NCBI RefSeq assembly: GCF_017811155.1
Contig: NZ_JACVCV010000004.1
Span: forward strand, 326,011-390,010
Origin: Lunatimonas salinarum
GTDB lineage: Bacteria > Bacteroidota > Bacteroidia > Cytophagales > Cyclobacteriaceae
DNA length: 64,000 nucleotides
Direction: 5' to 3'
Positions 8,923 to 18,966 of the stretch are shown here, piece after piece. A program made the position numbers and the translations under genes. The notes below the pieces were generated by a model that saw nothing but the letters and a program-made list of their open reading frames with translations, did not search any database and had not been told where the DNA came from. The number at the start of each line of letters is the position of its first letter. Within the stretch, counting starts at the first letter, position 1.

Positions 8923-11900
8923 ATGAACCGTACCAATCCCAACAACCCTCTCCAAAAGAGCTCACTAGGATATGCCAGGTTTAAGCAGCAAAATCTATCT
9001 GGACTAAAAAAGGGCGCAACCTGCTTTCTAGTACTGGAGACAAACCCCGCATTTTGGAAGGCTATAGGTATTAACTCGGAGAAATCCACCCAGCTGGAAA
9101 CGATTAAACCTGAACATGAATTTCCTTGGACAGTACTCAATTATGTAGTTCAAAATCCGTCCCAGGAATCGTTCAACGAGGTGTTTTTCGTTTCGCTAAA
9201 TAAGTGGTTTAGGTATGAATCCACGATTTTGGAGGATACTGAAATATCCGTACTGCTGATGGATATCACCTCTCAAAAACAGGCGCAAAAAGATTACGAA
9301 GGATTTGCCAAAGGCAACCTAGATTTCCTTTGCATTATAGACCAAGCCGGGCACTTTTTACGTGTAAATTTTTCGTGGGAAGAAAAAACCGGACACGCTA
9401 TCGGAGACATTTTGGGAAAATCCCTGTTTGAGCTAATCCATCCGGAAGACCTCGAATCCTCCAGGGCAGCATTGGCAGCCCTAGAGGAAGAGGGAATGAT
9501 TTTTAGTTTTATCAACCGATTTCAATGCAAAAACACGAACTATATCCACCTAGAATGGCACGGTGTCCGGATCAATGAACGAGTGTATGCCTCTGCAAGG
9601 GATGTGAGCGAACGAATTAAATCGCAAGCAGAACTTCGGCATACCAAAGAGCTTCTGGAAGACGCCGGCAGGCTTGCCCATATTGGAGCCTGGGACATGG
9701 ATATTGCCACCAATCGAATCAAGTGGTCGCAGATCACCCGTGAAATCCACGAAGTAGAGTCAGATTTCGATCCCAACTTAAATTCAGGTATCGAATTCTA
9801 CCAAGAAGGGTACGACCGGTCGCGAATCAAATTTTTAGTCAAACGCGCTCTTGAAACCGGCGAGGGCTACGACGAAGTTTTTCGCATCGTCACCGCAAAA
9901 GGAAACCTCAAGTGGGTGAGATCCTTGGCCAAAGCGGAATTTAAGAACGACCAGTGTATCCGCTTTTACGGCGTGTTTCAGGATATTAATGATTCCAAAA
10001 ACGCTGAAATTGAGCTAGGTCATCTGGCCAATCTTCAAAACATCTTGGTAGACATGGCATTGACCTACATCAATATGCCACCCTCCGAAGTAGGTAAATC
10101 ACTTGTATGGTCGCTTAGAAAACTTGGGGAATTTAGCCAAGCGGATAGAGCTTACATATTTTCATACGACTGGGAAAAAGGCACCTACAGCAATACCTAT
10201 GAATGGTGCGCAGAGGGCATCACACCCCAAATCACCACACTACAAAACGTGTCCATTTCCGATATCCAAGAGTATGCGGAAATACACCGGAGTGGAAAAG
10301 AAATACTTTGGGAAGATTCCTCTCTACTGCCTAAGAAAAGTCCCGTTCGCAAGTTAATTGAAAGCCAAAATATTCAAAGCTTCTACACCTTACCTATCCT
10401 GAGTGGCGATCAGTGCCTGGGGTTTGTAGGCTTGGATTTCGTTCAAAGAAAATACACCTATCGGGAAAGTGAGCGCATTCTATTGACTTTCCTCGCGCAG
10501 CTTCTGGTAAACATCGAATTGAAGCATCAGACCTTGCAAGAACTGATCACGGCGCGTGAACGGGCAGAAGAAGCCAGTAAATCGAAATCTGATTTTTTGG
10601 CAAATATGAGCCATGAAATCCGTACCCCTTTAAATGGAGTTATTGGTTTCACCGAATTGTTGCTCAGCACAACATTGGATGACATCCAACGGCAGTATGC
10701 AGCCAATGCCCACGTATCCGGAAAGTCACTTCTCGGAATCATCAATGACATCTTGGACTTTTCGAAAATCGAGGCCGGCAAGCTGGATTTGGAGATATTT
10801 GAAACCGATGTCTGGGAAATAGCGGAAGAAGCAGTAGATATCGTCAAGTACCCTGCCGGACAAAAAAACCTGGAGCTTTTACTAAACATAGATCCCGAGA
10901 CTCCCCAATTCGCCTACTTTGACCCCACGCGCCTAAAGCAGATACTCATCAACCTGCTCACAAATGCTGTAAAATTCACCGAAAAAGGCGAAGTAGAACT
11001 TCGACTAAATTATAAGCAGACACCTGAAAATTCCGGCATTTTTTCATTCGCGGTACGGGACACCGGAATTGGTATCCCAAAAGAAAAGCAGGAGCGCCTT
11101 TTCACTGCTTTTACTCAAGCAGACAGCTCCACCACTAGGAAATATGGCGGAACCGGACTTGGGCTTAGTATCTCCAATTTGCTTGCACAAAAAATGGGAG
11201 CCTCTATCAAATTGGAAAGCGAACCGGGCCAGGGATCGGAATTTTCCTTTCAGCTGGAAACCAGGATATCGCCAAGTGACGGAGAACGCGACGGTATTAA
11301 CGGATCTATACAGCAGGTACTGATTATAGACGACAACGAAAACAGCAGCAAAATCACCGAACGAATCCTCAATCATTGGGGCATCCTTACTACCCGGGTT
11401 AGGAACGGATTTGAAAGTCTCAAACTGCTGAATGAAAAAGATCGGTTTGACTTGGCTATTGTAGATTACCACATGCCATTTCTAGATGGACTTGAAACCA
11501 TCGAAATCATTCGAGAGAAAATGCGAATAGGAAACGAAGAATTACCCGTGATTTTGGCACATAGTCCATTGGATGATGTGGATCTTAAAGCTGCGTGTAA
11601 TCGGCTGGATATATCCCACTGCTTCGTGAAGCCCATCAAATTCCACACACTTCGCACCTTAATCGAATCCGTGGGGTCTGATGGTGATGCAGGCAAGCAT
11701 AATAGCAAACTGCAGCCCGAAATCAATAACTCCGGATCCTCCAAGGTAATTCTCATTGCCGAAGACGTTCCCATGAATAAACTGCTGGCAAAAACCTTTC
11801 TAAGCAGAATGATACCGGATGCCAAAATCTTGGAAGCAAACAATGGCGTAGAGGCGCTACAAATCGCTCAAAACCAGGTTGTCGACCTCATTTTAATGGA

Positions 11901-12510
11901 CGTAAACATGCCGGAAATGGACGGTATAGAAGCCACTCAACAGATTCGTGCACTACCAAACAAAGGTGCTTCAACCGTTCCGATTATCGCACTTACCGCT
12001 ACTGCACTTACCGAGGAAAAAGAGCGGTGTCTCCAAGCTGGAATGGATAATTTCCTTACAAAACCCATTAAACAAGACGACCTGTACACCTTCATCATCC
12101 GGTATTTATTCCAAGAGAATATAAACGATAAAGCCTTGGAAGGTACCGAGGAATTGGAAAGATTTAATAAGATTAGTCTGCTCAAAAGTATCAATGGAGA
12201 CTTGCGCATTTACCAACTTATGCTTTCTTCATCAATAGAACTTGGAAGGGAGTTAGCCGATTTAAGTGAACTCATACATCGGAAAAACTTCGAAGCGGCC
12301 ATACAACTGGCCGGCTTTATAAAAGAATCTACTGAAGCAATGTACTTTTGCAACCTGACAAACTTCATGAACCAGTTGATTGGACTCTCCACACCGGACT
12401 GGGATGTGATGGAGAAGCTAGCGGCTGAGATCGATAAAGAATGGAAACAACTAAAGCCGAAGTTAATTTACGAGTTGAGCGAACACCCTCAAATCGGACA
12501 AGGAGTTTAA
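8923..12510 (+). CDS. Multi-PAS hybrid sensor histidine kinase with two receiver domains
   Basis: The 1195-residue protein has no membrane segment. It carries an N-terminal region, PAS domains at about 120-245 and 250-370, a GAF-like domain at about 375-540, a HisKA domain with the phospho-accepting His564 in SHEIRTPLNG, an HATPase_c domain with N-box NLLTNAVKF and G-boxes DTGIGIP and GGTGLGLSI, receiver 1 with Asp848 (VDYHMP) and receiver 2 with Asp993 (MDVNMPEMDG). About 140 C-terminal residues look helical and may be a degenerate Hpt-like module. It senses an unknown signal in the cytoplasm. The following gene is a related PAS protein. Confidence 0.9.
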   Translation: MNRTNPNNPLQKSSLGYARFKQQNLSGLKKGATCFLVLETNPAFWKAIGINSEKSTQLETIKPEHEFPWTVLNYVVQNPSQESFNEVFFVSLNKWFRYESTILEDTEISVLLMDITSQKQAQKDYEGFAKGNLDFLCIIDQAGHFLRVNFSWEEKTGHAIGDILGKSLFELIHPEDLESSRAALAALEEEGMIFSFINRFQCKNTNYIHLEWHGVRINERVYASARDVSERIKSQAELRHTKELLEDAGRLAHIGAWDMDIATNRIKWSQITREIHEVESDFDPNLNSGIEFYQEGYDRSRIKFLVKRALETGEGYDEVFRIVTAKGNLKWVRSLAKAEFKNDQCIRFYGVFQDINDSKNAEIELGHLANLQNILVDMALTYINMPPSEVGKSLVWSLRKLGEFSQADRAYIFSYDWEKGTYSNTYEWCAEGITPQITTLQNVSISDIQEYAEIHRSGKEILWEDSSLLPKKSPVRKLIESQNIQSFYTLPILSGDQCLGFVGLDFVQRKYTYRESERILLTFLAQLLVNIELKHQTLQELITARERAEEASKSKSDFLANMSHEIRTPLNGVIGFTELLLSTTLDDIQRQYAANAHVSGKSLLGIINDILDFSKIEAGKLDLEIFETDVWEIAEEAVDIVKYPAGQKNLELLLNIDPETPQFAYFDPTRLKQILINLLTNAVKFTEKGEVELRLNYKQTPENSGIFSFAVRDTGIGIPKEKQERLFTAFTQADSSTTRKYGGTGLGLSISNLLAQKMGASIKLESEPGQGSEFSFQLETRISPSDGERDGINGSIQQVLIIDDNENSSKITERILNHWGILTTRVRNGFESLKLLNEKDRFDLAIVDYHMPFLDGLETIEIIREKMRIGNEELPVILAHSPLDDVDLKAACNRLDISHCFVKPIKFHTLRTLIESVGSDGDAGKHNSKLQPEINNSGSSKVILIAEDVPMNKLLAKTFLSRMIPDAKILEANNGVEALQIAQNQVVDLILMDVNMPEMDGIEATQQIRALPNKGASTVPIIALTATALTEEKERCLQAGMDNFLTKPIKQDDLYTFIIRYLFQENINDKALEGTEELERFNKISLLKSINGDLRIYQLMLSSSIELGRELADLSELIHRKNFEAAIQLAGFIKESTEAMYFCNLTNFMNQLIGLSTPDWDVMEKLAAEIDKEWKQLKPKLIYELSEHPQIGQGV

Positions 12511-12596
12511 AAAAGAAACCGGCCACATGGCCTAGATAAACAGATAAAAGCCGTACCTTTCTATTTAGAGTGCGCATTCTTTTCCTTCTGTTGATT

Positions 12597-15083
12597 ATGG
12601 AAGCATTTAGTATCCTAAACATTCATTTACCGCTAAAATTTTTAAACCGTATGGGTTACGGAATGCTGCTGGTAGAAATGAACGGCGTAATTACCCTTTC
12701 TGATCCACTTGCCCTGAAGTATTTAGCCCCTACAAAAAGAACCTTGGTTGGCCAATCTATTTCGAAGGTGTTTCCAAAACCGTGGGCTGACAGGATATTA
12801 ACCCGTATGCAGGAAACCCCGAGTAAAAACTTCGAACAGACGCTTAAGATCCCCTCTGAAAATGGCGCTGCCTTTCTAAATGCTAGTTGGGAGACTACAC
12901 CAGAAGGATATTGGGTATTTCTATGGCAGGAAGTGACCGAAAAGAATAAAGGTTACATAGAATCTATTTTGGCTGCGCTTCCAGACTTGTTTTTTATTAT
13001 CGACCACGAGGGCAGGTTTTTAGAGACAAAGCCAACCCAGATAAACGAACTCGCTTTTCCCTTAGAGCACTTTATGGGAAAATACATACGGGAAGTTTTC
13101 CCAACCTCTTTGGCTGAACCGATGCTAAACAGCATTACCTCCTGCCTGAAAGGCCAAGAGGTCTGTTCCCTTCAATATCAGCTACCCATCGATGGAGTTA
13201 CCCGTGATTTTGACGCGCGGTTTTCACCATTTGGTACAGACCGTGTCATCGTCTTGGTCAGAGACATTACGGCCACCAAGGAAACCGAAAGGAGCCTGAT
13301 AAAAACCAAAAACTTTTTGGAGCAAGCCGGGCAAATGGCCTTAGTGGGGGCTTTCGAGTACTTTCCTGCCACAAAGCAGCTAAATTGGTCAAAAGCTACC
13401 AGACAAATCCACGAGGTTCCAGAAGATTTCCGGGAAAATCTTGAAAATGGGCTGGAATTTTTCGAAGAGGGTAGTTATCGAGAGGAAGTGATAGCGGCGA
13501 TGGATACGGCTATCAATTCAGGTATGCCGGTTGACTTGGAAACTAAAATCAGGACCTATACAGGCACCCAAAAATGGGTGCGGATAAAGATCAATTCCGA
13601 AGCTGACAATGGACAATGTGTCCGGATATACGGAATCGTACAAGACGTAACCGAACGAAAAAAAAGGCTGGAAAACCAGCAGCAGTTTATCAAAGAAGCA
13701 CCTTCCGCTATTGCCATGCTTGACACGGAGATGCGCTATATGGCCTACTCAAAAAAATGGCTGGAAGATTACCAAATTACCGACGAAAACCTGCTGGGCA
13801 AATCGCATTATGAGATTTTTCCGGAGATCGGAAAGGAATGGCGTGAATTTCACGCCCAAAGTCTCCAAGGGAAAAGCTTTGGCCGGGATCAAGACCGGTT
13901 CGAGCGGGCCGACGGTTCTGTCAATTTCATGAAATGGCGGATAAATCCTTGGTATGACGGGGACAAAATCGGAGGAATCATCATGCTGACCGAGGATGTG
14001 ACCAAAGAAAAACTAGCTCTTGCCAATCAACGGAAGCTCAGCAAAATAGTCGAGGAATCCTTCAATGAGATTTACCTCTTCGATCGGAATTTGACTATAA
14101 TCAATGCCAATAAAGCAGCGATCAAAAACCTAAAATACAGCGATGCGGAACTTACCAATAGGAAGCTAACGGACTTGATGCCAGATATCGAAATCGAAGA
14201 TTTCAGTTCGCGGTACCTAAAACCCCTCCTCGAACAGGAAGATCTCAGCATTAATCTGGAAACGATTTACCAACGCAAGGACGAGACCATTTATCCGGTA
14301 AAGATAAATTTGAAAAGACTGGTTGTAGATGACGAGGAGTATTTTGTTGCTATTGGATTAGACATCTCTGAGCGTGTCCGCCACCTTGCGGCTATCGAAG
14401 AGCAAAACCGTATCCTGAAGGAAATCGCTTGGATGCAATCCCATGTAATGAGAGCGCCACTTTCCCGAATGATGATGCTGCTTTCCCTTCTTGAAAACAA
14501 GGACATTGTCTATGAAGAAAATGACCTTTTGAAAAGCCGGGAAGAAGTCATCGCGTCTGTGCAGGAAACGGCCCAAGAAATCGATAGGATCATCACCGAC
14601 ATTTCCCAGAAGACAATTATACTAGACCCTTCCTTTGAACAGGCCACTCCGGTAAAAACGCCAAAGCACCGAGCTGAAAGTTTAGAAACAGCGCTTTGGA
14701 TCATCGATCAAGATGAATTGAGTCAACTGGTTAACCGCTATGCGGTGATTCAACAGGATATATCAGAGCGACCACGGCAGTTTCACGATTCTGAAGTTGC
14801 TTGGCAAACGTTGCTCTCAGAAAATCAATCAGGTAAATCCCTCCTGGTACTTTTAGACCTTGACACGCATTCACAGGGAAAAACAGATTGGTTTAAAGCC
14901 CTTAAATCCATCCAAATACACGCAGACCTCACGGTAATAACCATGAACGAGAGCGGCGAAAAAGGCGCCGAATCCAAGTGGAAAGGGCATCCCTTCATTC
15001 TCAGCCATGTCTCCAAACCCCTCAAAAAAAAGCAGATAGCCCATATTCAAGCCATCATGGATAAAAAGAGGGACATAACCTAG
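12597..15083 (+). CDS. Multi-PAS protein with histidine-kinase dimerisation domain and receiver but no ATPase domain
   Basis: Several PAS domains fill residues about 20-580 and one segment (TRQIHEVPEDF) resembles the adjacent hybrid kinase. A dimerisation helix of kinase type follows (MQSHVMRAPLSRMMML, His616). No HATPase_c N-box or G-box follows. Instead the protein ends in a receiver-like domain with an acidic pair (IIDQDE), Asp754 in LLDLD and a Lys in VSKP. The ATG at 12597 is preferred over an in-frame GTG at 12570. It could be a phosphorylation target of the upstream kinase; that is inference from adjacency. Confidence 0.75.
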   Translation: MEAFSILNIHLPLKFLNRMGYGMLLVEMNGVITLSDPLALKYLAPTKRTLVGQSISKVFPKPWADRILTRMQETPSKNFEQTLKIPSENGAAFLNASWETTPEGYWVFLWQEVTEKNKGYIESILAALPDLFFIIDHEGRFLETKPTQINELAFPLEHFMGKYIREVFPTSLAEPMLNSITSCLKGQEVCSLQYQLPIDGVTRDFDARFSPFGTDRVIVLVRDITATKETERSLIKTKNFLEQAGQMALVGAFEYFPATKQLNWSKATRQIHEVPEDFRENLENGLEFFEEGSYREEVIAAMDTAINSGMPVDLETKIRTYTGTQKWVRIKINSEADNGQCVRIYGIVQDVTERKKRLENQQQFIKEAPSAIAMLDTEMRYMAYSKKWLEDYQITDENLLGKSHYEIFPEIGKEWREFHAQSLQGKSFGRDQDRFERADGSVNFMKWRINPWYDGDKIGGIIMLTEDVTKEKLALANQRKLSKIVEESFNEIYLFDRNLTIINANKAAIKNLKYSDAELTNRKLTDLMPDIEIEDFSSRYLKPLLEQEDLSINLETIYQRKDETIYPVKINLKRLVVDDEEYFVAIGLDISERVRHLAAIEEQNRILKEIAWMQSHVMRAPLSRMMMLLSLLENKDIVYEENDLLKSREEVIASVQETAQEIDRIITDISQKTIILDPSFEQATPVKTPKHRAESLETALWIIDQDELSQLVNRYAVIQQDISERPRQFHDSEVAWQTLLSENQSGKSLLVLLDLDTHSQGKTDWFKALKSIQIHADLTVITMNESGEKGAESKWKGHPFILSHVSKPLKKKQIAHIQAIMDKKRDIT

Positions 15084-15084
15084 T

Positions 15085-15693
15085 CTATTTCCGCTTTATT
15101 ACATAGTTTTTTATTGGGTTTTGCATCACCGCACGCTGTAATTTGCCTCCTTTGTATTCGTAACGATTTCGGTTTCCATTTGCCAGCGACTCGTAGCCCC
15201 CATCTTCCACTTTGTACACCTCCCCAAATACACCGTAATTCTCCGCCAGCATCCGATCGGTCTCCATGGGTTCTTCGAAAAACAACCGAACGGCACTATA
15301 ATTCACCTCCTCAGAAATCTCGTCCTTGAATTCATATTTATAGGACTTGGCATCCACCTTGTACACGCTGCCCTCCCGCCAGACCCTAGATAGAAAATCA
15401 CCCCTATTTGTAGACGATTCTACCCTAGAAGAGATTAGGCGGTCTCTTACATAGCTGACTTCGGTGAGGTAATCTACGTTAATCTGCCCAAACAGCCAGA
15501 AACTAACCTTTGACGTCAATTGAAAATAGGTAGTATCTTGGACGCCCCACTTCTTTGCCTCCATCTCTCCAATCGCAAAGCCCGCAACGGTAATATCGTA
15601 CCTATGGACCTCTTGGGCCATCACCGGATTTACAAAAACCACGAAAACGGTTAGCAAAAACAACAGAATAGGAGTAGGGGCTGGACGAGGCAT
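15085..15693 (-). CDS. DUF6134-like exported protein
   Basis: The protein starts with a signal peptide ending in VMAQ and then shows a beta-rich lipocalin-like pattern: RYDITVAGFAIGEMEAKKWG, the membrane-interacting WLFGQINVDYLTEVSY, then SRVESSTNRGDFLSR. It matches a Bacteroidota-specific family (DUF6134) with no known function, resembling DUF3108 in layout. It is convergent with the multi-PAS gene with only one base between the two stops. Confidence 0.6.
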   Translation of the reverse strand: MPRPAPTPILLFLLTVFVVFVNPVMAQEVHRYDITVAGFAIGEMEAKKWGVQDTTYFQLTSKVSFWLFGQINVDYLTEVSYVRDRLISSRVESSTNRGDFLSRVWREGSVYKVDAKSYKYEFKDEISEEVNYSAVRLFFEEPMETDRMLAENYGVFGEVYKVEDGGYESLANGNRNRYEYKGGKLQRAVMQNPIKNYVIKRK

Positions 15694-15933
15694 TTTTGGG
15701 TAGATAAGGAGCAGGTTTATGGACTTTTCGTTTCAATATAGTCCCCAGCGACCAATTTGCCAAAAATGTTGCTTCCCGATTAAATTATTGCTAACGGAAC
15801 TACAGAATTGGCAACAATCTAAATTAAAACAGGTTCAAAATAGTATGCATAACGACTATTTGCTAATTTGCGGTATGAATTCGATCGCCTACATATCCAT
15901 TTCAGCCCCATTCAGCGGGGAAAGGACAGATAA

Positions 15934-15960
15934 TAAAAAAGCCCCGTTATTAGCGGGGCT
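15934..15960 (-). terminator. Terminator of the tRNA-Phe transcript
   Basis: AGCCCCG and CGGGGCT form a hairpin which, read on the minus strand, is followed by a run of T. It lies three bases beyond the tRNA 3' end. Confidence 0.85.
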
Positions 15961-15962
15961 TG

Positions 15963-16035
15963 TGGTGATGAGTGGGCTCGAACCACCGACTCACGGATTT
16001 TCAGTCCGATGCTCTACCAGCTGAGCTACATCACC
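15963..16035 (-). tRNA. tRNA-Phe (GAA)
   Basis: The reverse complement folds as a complete cloverleaf: acceptor GGTGATG/CATCACC, D-arm GCTCAGCTGGTAGAGC, anticodon loop CTGAAAA with anticodon GAA, and T-arm GGTGG TTCGAGC CCACT. The first pair of the anticodon stem is a T-T mismatch. CCA is not encoded. A near-perfect promoter lies upstream and a terminator downstream. Confidence 0.95.
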
Positions 16036-16049
16036 TCCTTAAAGTGATG

Positions 16050-16080
16050 CAAAGGTAGGTATTTGTATGGTTTGTACAAA
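16050..16080 (-). promoter_or_regulatory. Bacteroidota promoter for tRNA-Phe
   Basis: On the minus strand this reads TTTG (16077-16080), 19 bases, then TACCTTTG (16050-16057), which is the Bacteroidota sigma-A consensus with ideal spacing. The tRNA 5' end is 15 bases downstream of the box. Confidence 0.85.
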
Positions 16081-16125
16081 TGATTTAACACGAAAATTTA
16101 GCTTGAAAAAACCAATTTATTCACA

Positions 16126-17451
16126 ATGAGCATATTAAGTACCCTACCTTTTTTGGTATTGTTGGCTGCTGCGGGGATCATCCTTTTCCGACGGATACAG
16201 TTTATCCGGACAGCCATATTCCTCGGTAAACCGGAACTTCGGAATGACCAAAAACCCGTTCGATGGAAACTAATGGGCTTGATCGCATTAGGGCAGCAAA
16301 AGATGTTCAAACGCATTATACCGGCCTTTTTGCACCTGTTGATCTACGTGGCGTTTGTGATCATCAACTTAGAGGTGTTGGAATTTATCTTAGATGGACT
16401 GACTGGATCACACCGCTTTTTCGCTCCTTTCCTGGGCGGTTTCTACTCGGTGGCCATGAATATATTTGAGTTCTTGGCAGTTGCAACCCTTTTTTCTTGT
16501 GTGGCATTTCTAGTTAGACGCAACATTACGAAGGTACCACGTCTTACCATGAACGAACTGAGAGGCTGGCCGGCCTTAGACGCCAACCTGATCCTTTTTA
16601 TTGAAATTGTGCTCATGGTAGCGATCTTGACCATGAACGCAACCGATCAGCTGCTTGCCCAACGGGGAGTAACCGGTTACATACTGCTTGATGGACTGAT
16701 GTTTAGTACTTTCCTCCACCCACTATTTGAGGGTATGGGTGAAAATGCACTCATCATGACCGAGCGGTTCGCTTGGTGGTTTCACATCATTGGTATCTTG
16801 GCTTTTGCCATCTACGTGAGCTACTCCAAACACCTTCATATCTTTTTGGCATTCCCCAACACCTGGTATTCCAACCTCAACCCGAAAGGCAAAATGAAGC
16901 ATATGGATGAGGTAACCAAAGAGGTAAATCTCATGTTAGGCCTTGGAGAATCTTCCACCGAGGAGCCTGCCGAGGTCAGCCGCTTTGGTGCCAAAGACGT
17001 TGTTGACTTGAGTTGGACCAATTTGATGAATGCTTTTGCTTGCACAGAATGTGGACGATGCACCGCAGAGTGCCCTGCAAACATCACCGGGAAAAAGCTT
17101 TCTCCCCGCAAGATCATGATGGATACCCGGGATCGTGCCGAGGAAGTGACCAAAAGCCTGCTTTCCGGAGGCCCTGGCGCAGACGATGGAAAATCCCTAT
17201 TGGGCGACTACATTACCAAAGAAGAGATCAACGCATGCACCACCTGCAATGCATGTGTAGAGGCCTGCCCGGTTAATATTGACCCCTTATCCATCATTTT
17301 GGAATTGAGACGCTACACTTCCATGGAAGAAAACAGCAGTCCTGCCCAGTGGAACACCATGTTTCAAAACATCGAAACCAGCTTTTCCCCATGGAAATTC
17401 GCCCCAACAGACCGGTTTCGATGGGCCGATGAACTAAAGAAGAAACCTTAA
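16126..17451 (+). CDS. Membrane-bound Fe-S oxidoreductase, heterodisulfide reductase HdrC-like
   Basis: The N-terminal half has about five to six hydrophobic helices (residues 5-25, 65-95, 105-130, 150-170, 215-240) in the manner of NarI/DsrM-type membrane subunits. The C-terminal half carries two 4Fe-4S motifs, CTECGRCTAECP near 306 and CTTCNACVEACP near 370. This architecture accepts or delivers electrons at the membrane. The partner gene with two CCG domains starts 24 bases downstream. The quinone or donor partner is not visible; such pairs are frequent in Bacteroidota. Confidence 0.85.
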   Translation: MSILSTLPFLVLLAAAGIILFRRIQFIRTAIFLGKPELRNDQKPVRWKLMGLIALGQQKMFKRIIPAFLHLLIYVAFVIINLEVLEFILDGLTGSHRFFAPFLGGFYSVAMNIFEFLAVATLFSCVAFLVRRNITKVPRLTMNELRGWPALDANLILFIEIVLMVAILTMNATDQLLAQRGVTGYILLDGLMFSTFLHPLFEGMGENALIMTERFAWWFHIIGILAFAIYVSYSKHLHIFLAFPNTWYSNLNPKGKMKHMDEVTKEVNLMLGLGESSTEEPAEVSRFGAKDVVDLSWTNLMNAFACTECGRCTAECPANITGKKLSPRKIMMDTRDRAEEVTKSLLSGGPGADDGKSLLGDYITKEEINACTTCNACVEACPVNIDPLSIILELRRYTSMEENSSPAQWNTMFQNIETSFSPWKFAPTDRFRWADELKKKP

Positions 17452-17475
17452 ATTTAACACCTAACATTCAACTCG

Positions 17476-18270
17476 ATGAGCGATACGTATGAGGTACCCA
17501 CCATGGCTGAACTAGCCAGCATCGGTGAAACACCGGAGGTACTTTTCTGGGTAGGTTGTGCCGGTTCCTTTGACGAAAGGTACAAAAATGTCACGCAGTC
17601 CTTTGTGAAAATATTAAACGCTATTGGTGTAAACTTTGCCGTGCTAGGCGAAGAGGAAACCTGCACCGGTGATCCGGCACGAAGGGCGGGGAACGAGTTT
17701 CTCTTTCAATTGCAAGCTATAAGCAATGTGCAGGTGCTCAACGGGTACGGCATCAAAAAGATTGTCACAGCCTGTCCCCATTGCTTTAACACCATAAAAA
17801 ATGAATATCCGGCCTTAGGCGGGAGTTATGAGGTACTGCACCATAGCCAATTTCTGCAACAGCTTATTCAGGAAGGCAAAATAGTACTTAAAGGGGGCGG
17901 TTCCTTCCGAGGCAAAAAAATTACCTTCCACGACAGTTGTTACCTAGGAAGGGCAAACGACGTGTACGAAGCCCCAAGGGATGTGATCAAAGCCTTGGAC
18001 GCAGAACTGGTAGAAATGAAGCGTTGCCGCACAAAGGGCCTGTGTTGCGGAGCGGGAGGCGCTCAGATGTTTAAAGAACCCGAGTCCGGAAAAAAAGATA
18101 TCAACATAGAACGCACCGAAGAAGCCCTGCAAACAGGCGCTAAAACCATCGCTGTAGGATGTCCCTTTTGCCTCACCATGCTTTCGGACGGAATCAAGAA
18201 CAAAGAAAAAGAGCAGGAAATAAATGTGTTGGATTTGGCGGAGATCATCGTAAAGGATCAAGGGCTCTAA
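17476..18270 (+). CDS. CCG-domain Fe-S protein (HdrB/LldE/GlcF-like)
   Basis: Two cysteine-rich CCG repeats are visible: VGCAG...CTGDPARR...TACPHC in the first half and HDSCYLGR...CCGAGGAQM...GCPFC in the second, as in HdrB, LldE and the C-terminus of GlcF. It should be the catalytic partner of the membrane Fe-S protein encoded 24 bases upstream. The physiological substrate is unknown. Confidence 0.87.
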   Translation: MSDTYEVPTMAELASIGETPEVLFWVGCAGSFDERYKNVTQSFVKILNAIGVNFAVLGEEETCTGDPARRAGNEFLFQLQAISNVQVLNGYGIKKIVTACPHCFNTIKNEYPALGGSYEVLHHSQFLQQLIQEGKIVLKGGGSFRGKKITFHDSCYLGRANDVYEAPRDVIKALDAELVEMKRCRTKGLCCGAGGAQMFKEPESGKKDINIERTEEALQTGAKTIAVGCPFCLTMLSDGIKNKEKEQEINVLDLAEIIVKDQGL

Positions 18271-18437
18271 AACCATGTTTCCTCTTATTTCGGGCAGACA
18301 AAACAAAAACAAACGCAACTTTCGGTGTGTTTATGAGTTTAGATGTTCGGATTTTTGTATCATTATCCTTGAATTGCACGTTAAACCCTTACAGCGAAAA
18401 GTTAGCCCGACTGGATTAGCCTATAATTAAAGCGAAT

Positions 18438-18923
18438 ATGTACGTTCCTTTTGAAGAAATGCCTTACTCTTCCCGGATTTGGATTTATCAAGCCGACCGG
18501 CCCTTTGCAAAGGATGAAATCACTTGGATAGAAAATAAGCTGAAAGCTTTTTGTGATGGGTGGAATACCCACGGCCAACAGATGGCCACATCATTCGAGG
18601 TTCTGCTCAACCAAGTCATTGTCCTTTCCGTAGACGAACAAAGCTTGCCCGCAAGCGGATGTTCCATAGACAGTTCTGTCCGGGTGCTGAGGGAGATAGA
18701 AAACAAATTAAATCTAAACCTGCTTGACGCAGGCAAGATTGGCGTCATTCAACACGACAGACTCGCAGTCAGTAAGCTTGGCAGCGTAAAAGCAGAGGTA
18801 CTTGCAGGTAATATTCTTCCAGAATCAAAAGTGATAGACCCTACCGTCAGCAAAAAAGAAGATTTAATGGCCAATTGGATCATTTCGGCAAAAGACAGCT
18901 GGCTAAAACGGTATTTTAATTGA
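18438..18923 (+). CDS. Conserved Bacteroidota hypothetical protein
   Basis: This 161-residue soluble protein has no signal peptide or membrane segment. It begins with a YVPFEEMPYSSRIWIYQADRPF pattern of which the first part (FEEMP..SRIWIYQ) recurs in Bacteroidota genomes. I see no ATP-binding motif, so labels such as ABC-transporter ATPase that circulate for this kind of protein are not supported. It lies between the Fe-S pair and the OmpA-family lipoprotein gene, all on the plus strand. Confidence 0.65.
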   Translation: MYVPFEEMPYSSRIWIYQADRPFAKDEITWIENKLKAFCDGWNTHGQQMATSFEVLLNQVIVLSVDEQSLPASGCSIDSSVRVLREIENKLNLNLLDAGKIGVIQHDRLAVSKLGSVKAEVLAGNILPESKVIDPTVSKKEDLMANWIISAKDSWLKRYFN

Positions 18924-18966
18924 TTTTACCTATAACTAAATAAGCGTCATTCAACACAGCCAACAC

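Noticed and set aside
12511..12545. Hairpin GGCCA-CA-TGGCC after the hybrid kinase as a terminator
   Set aside because: The stem is short and no T run follows on either strand.
18438..18923. ABC transporter ATPase label for the 161-residue protein
   Set aside because: No Walker A, Walker B or signature motif is visible in the sequence.
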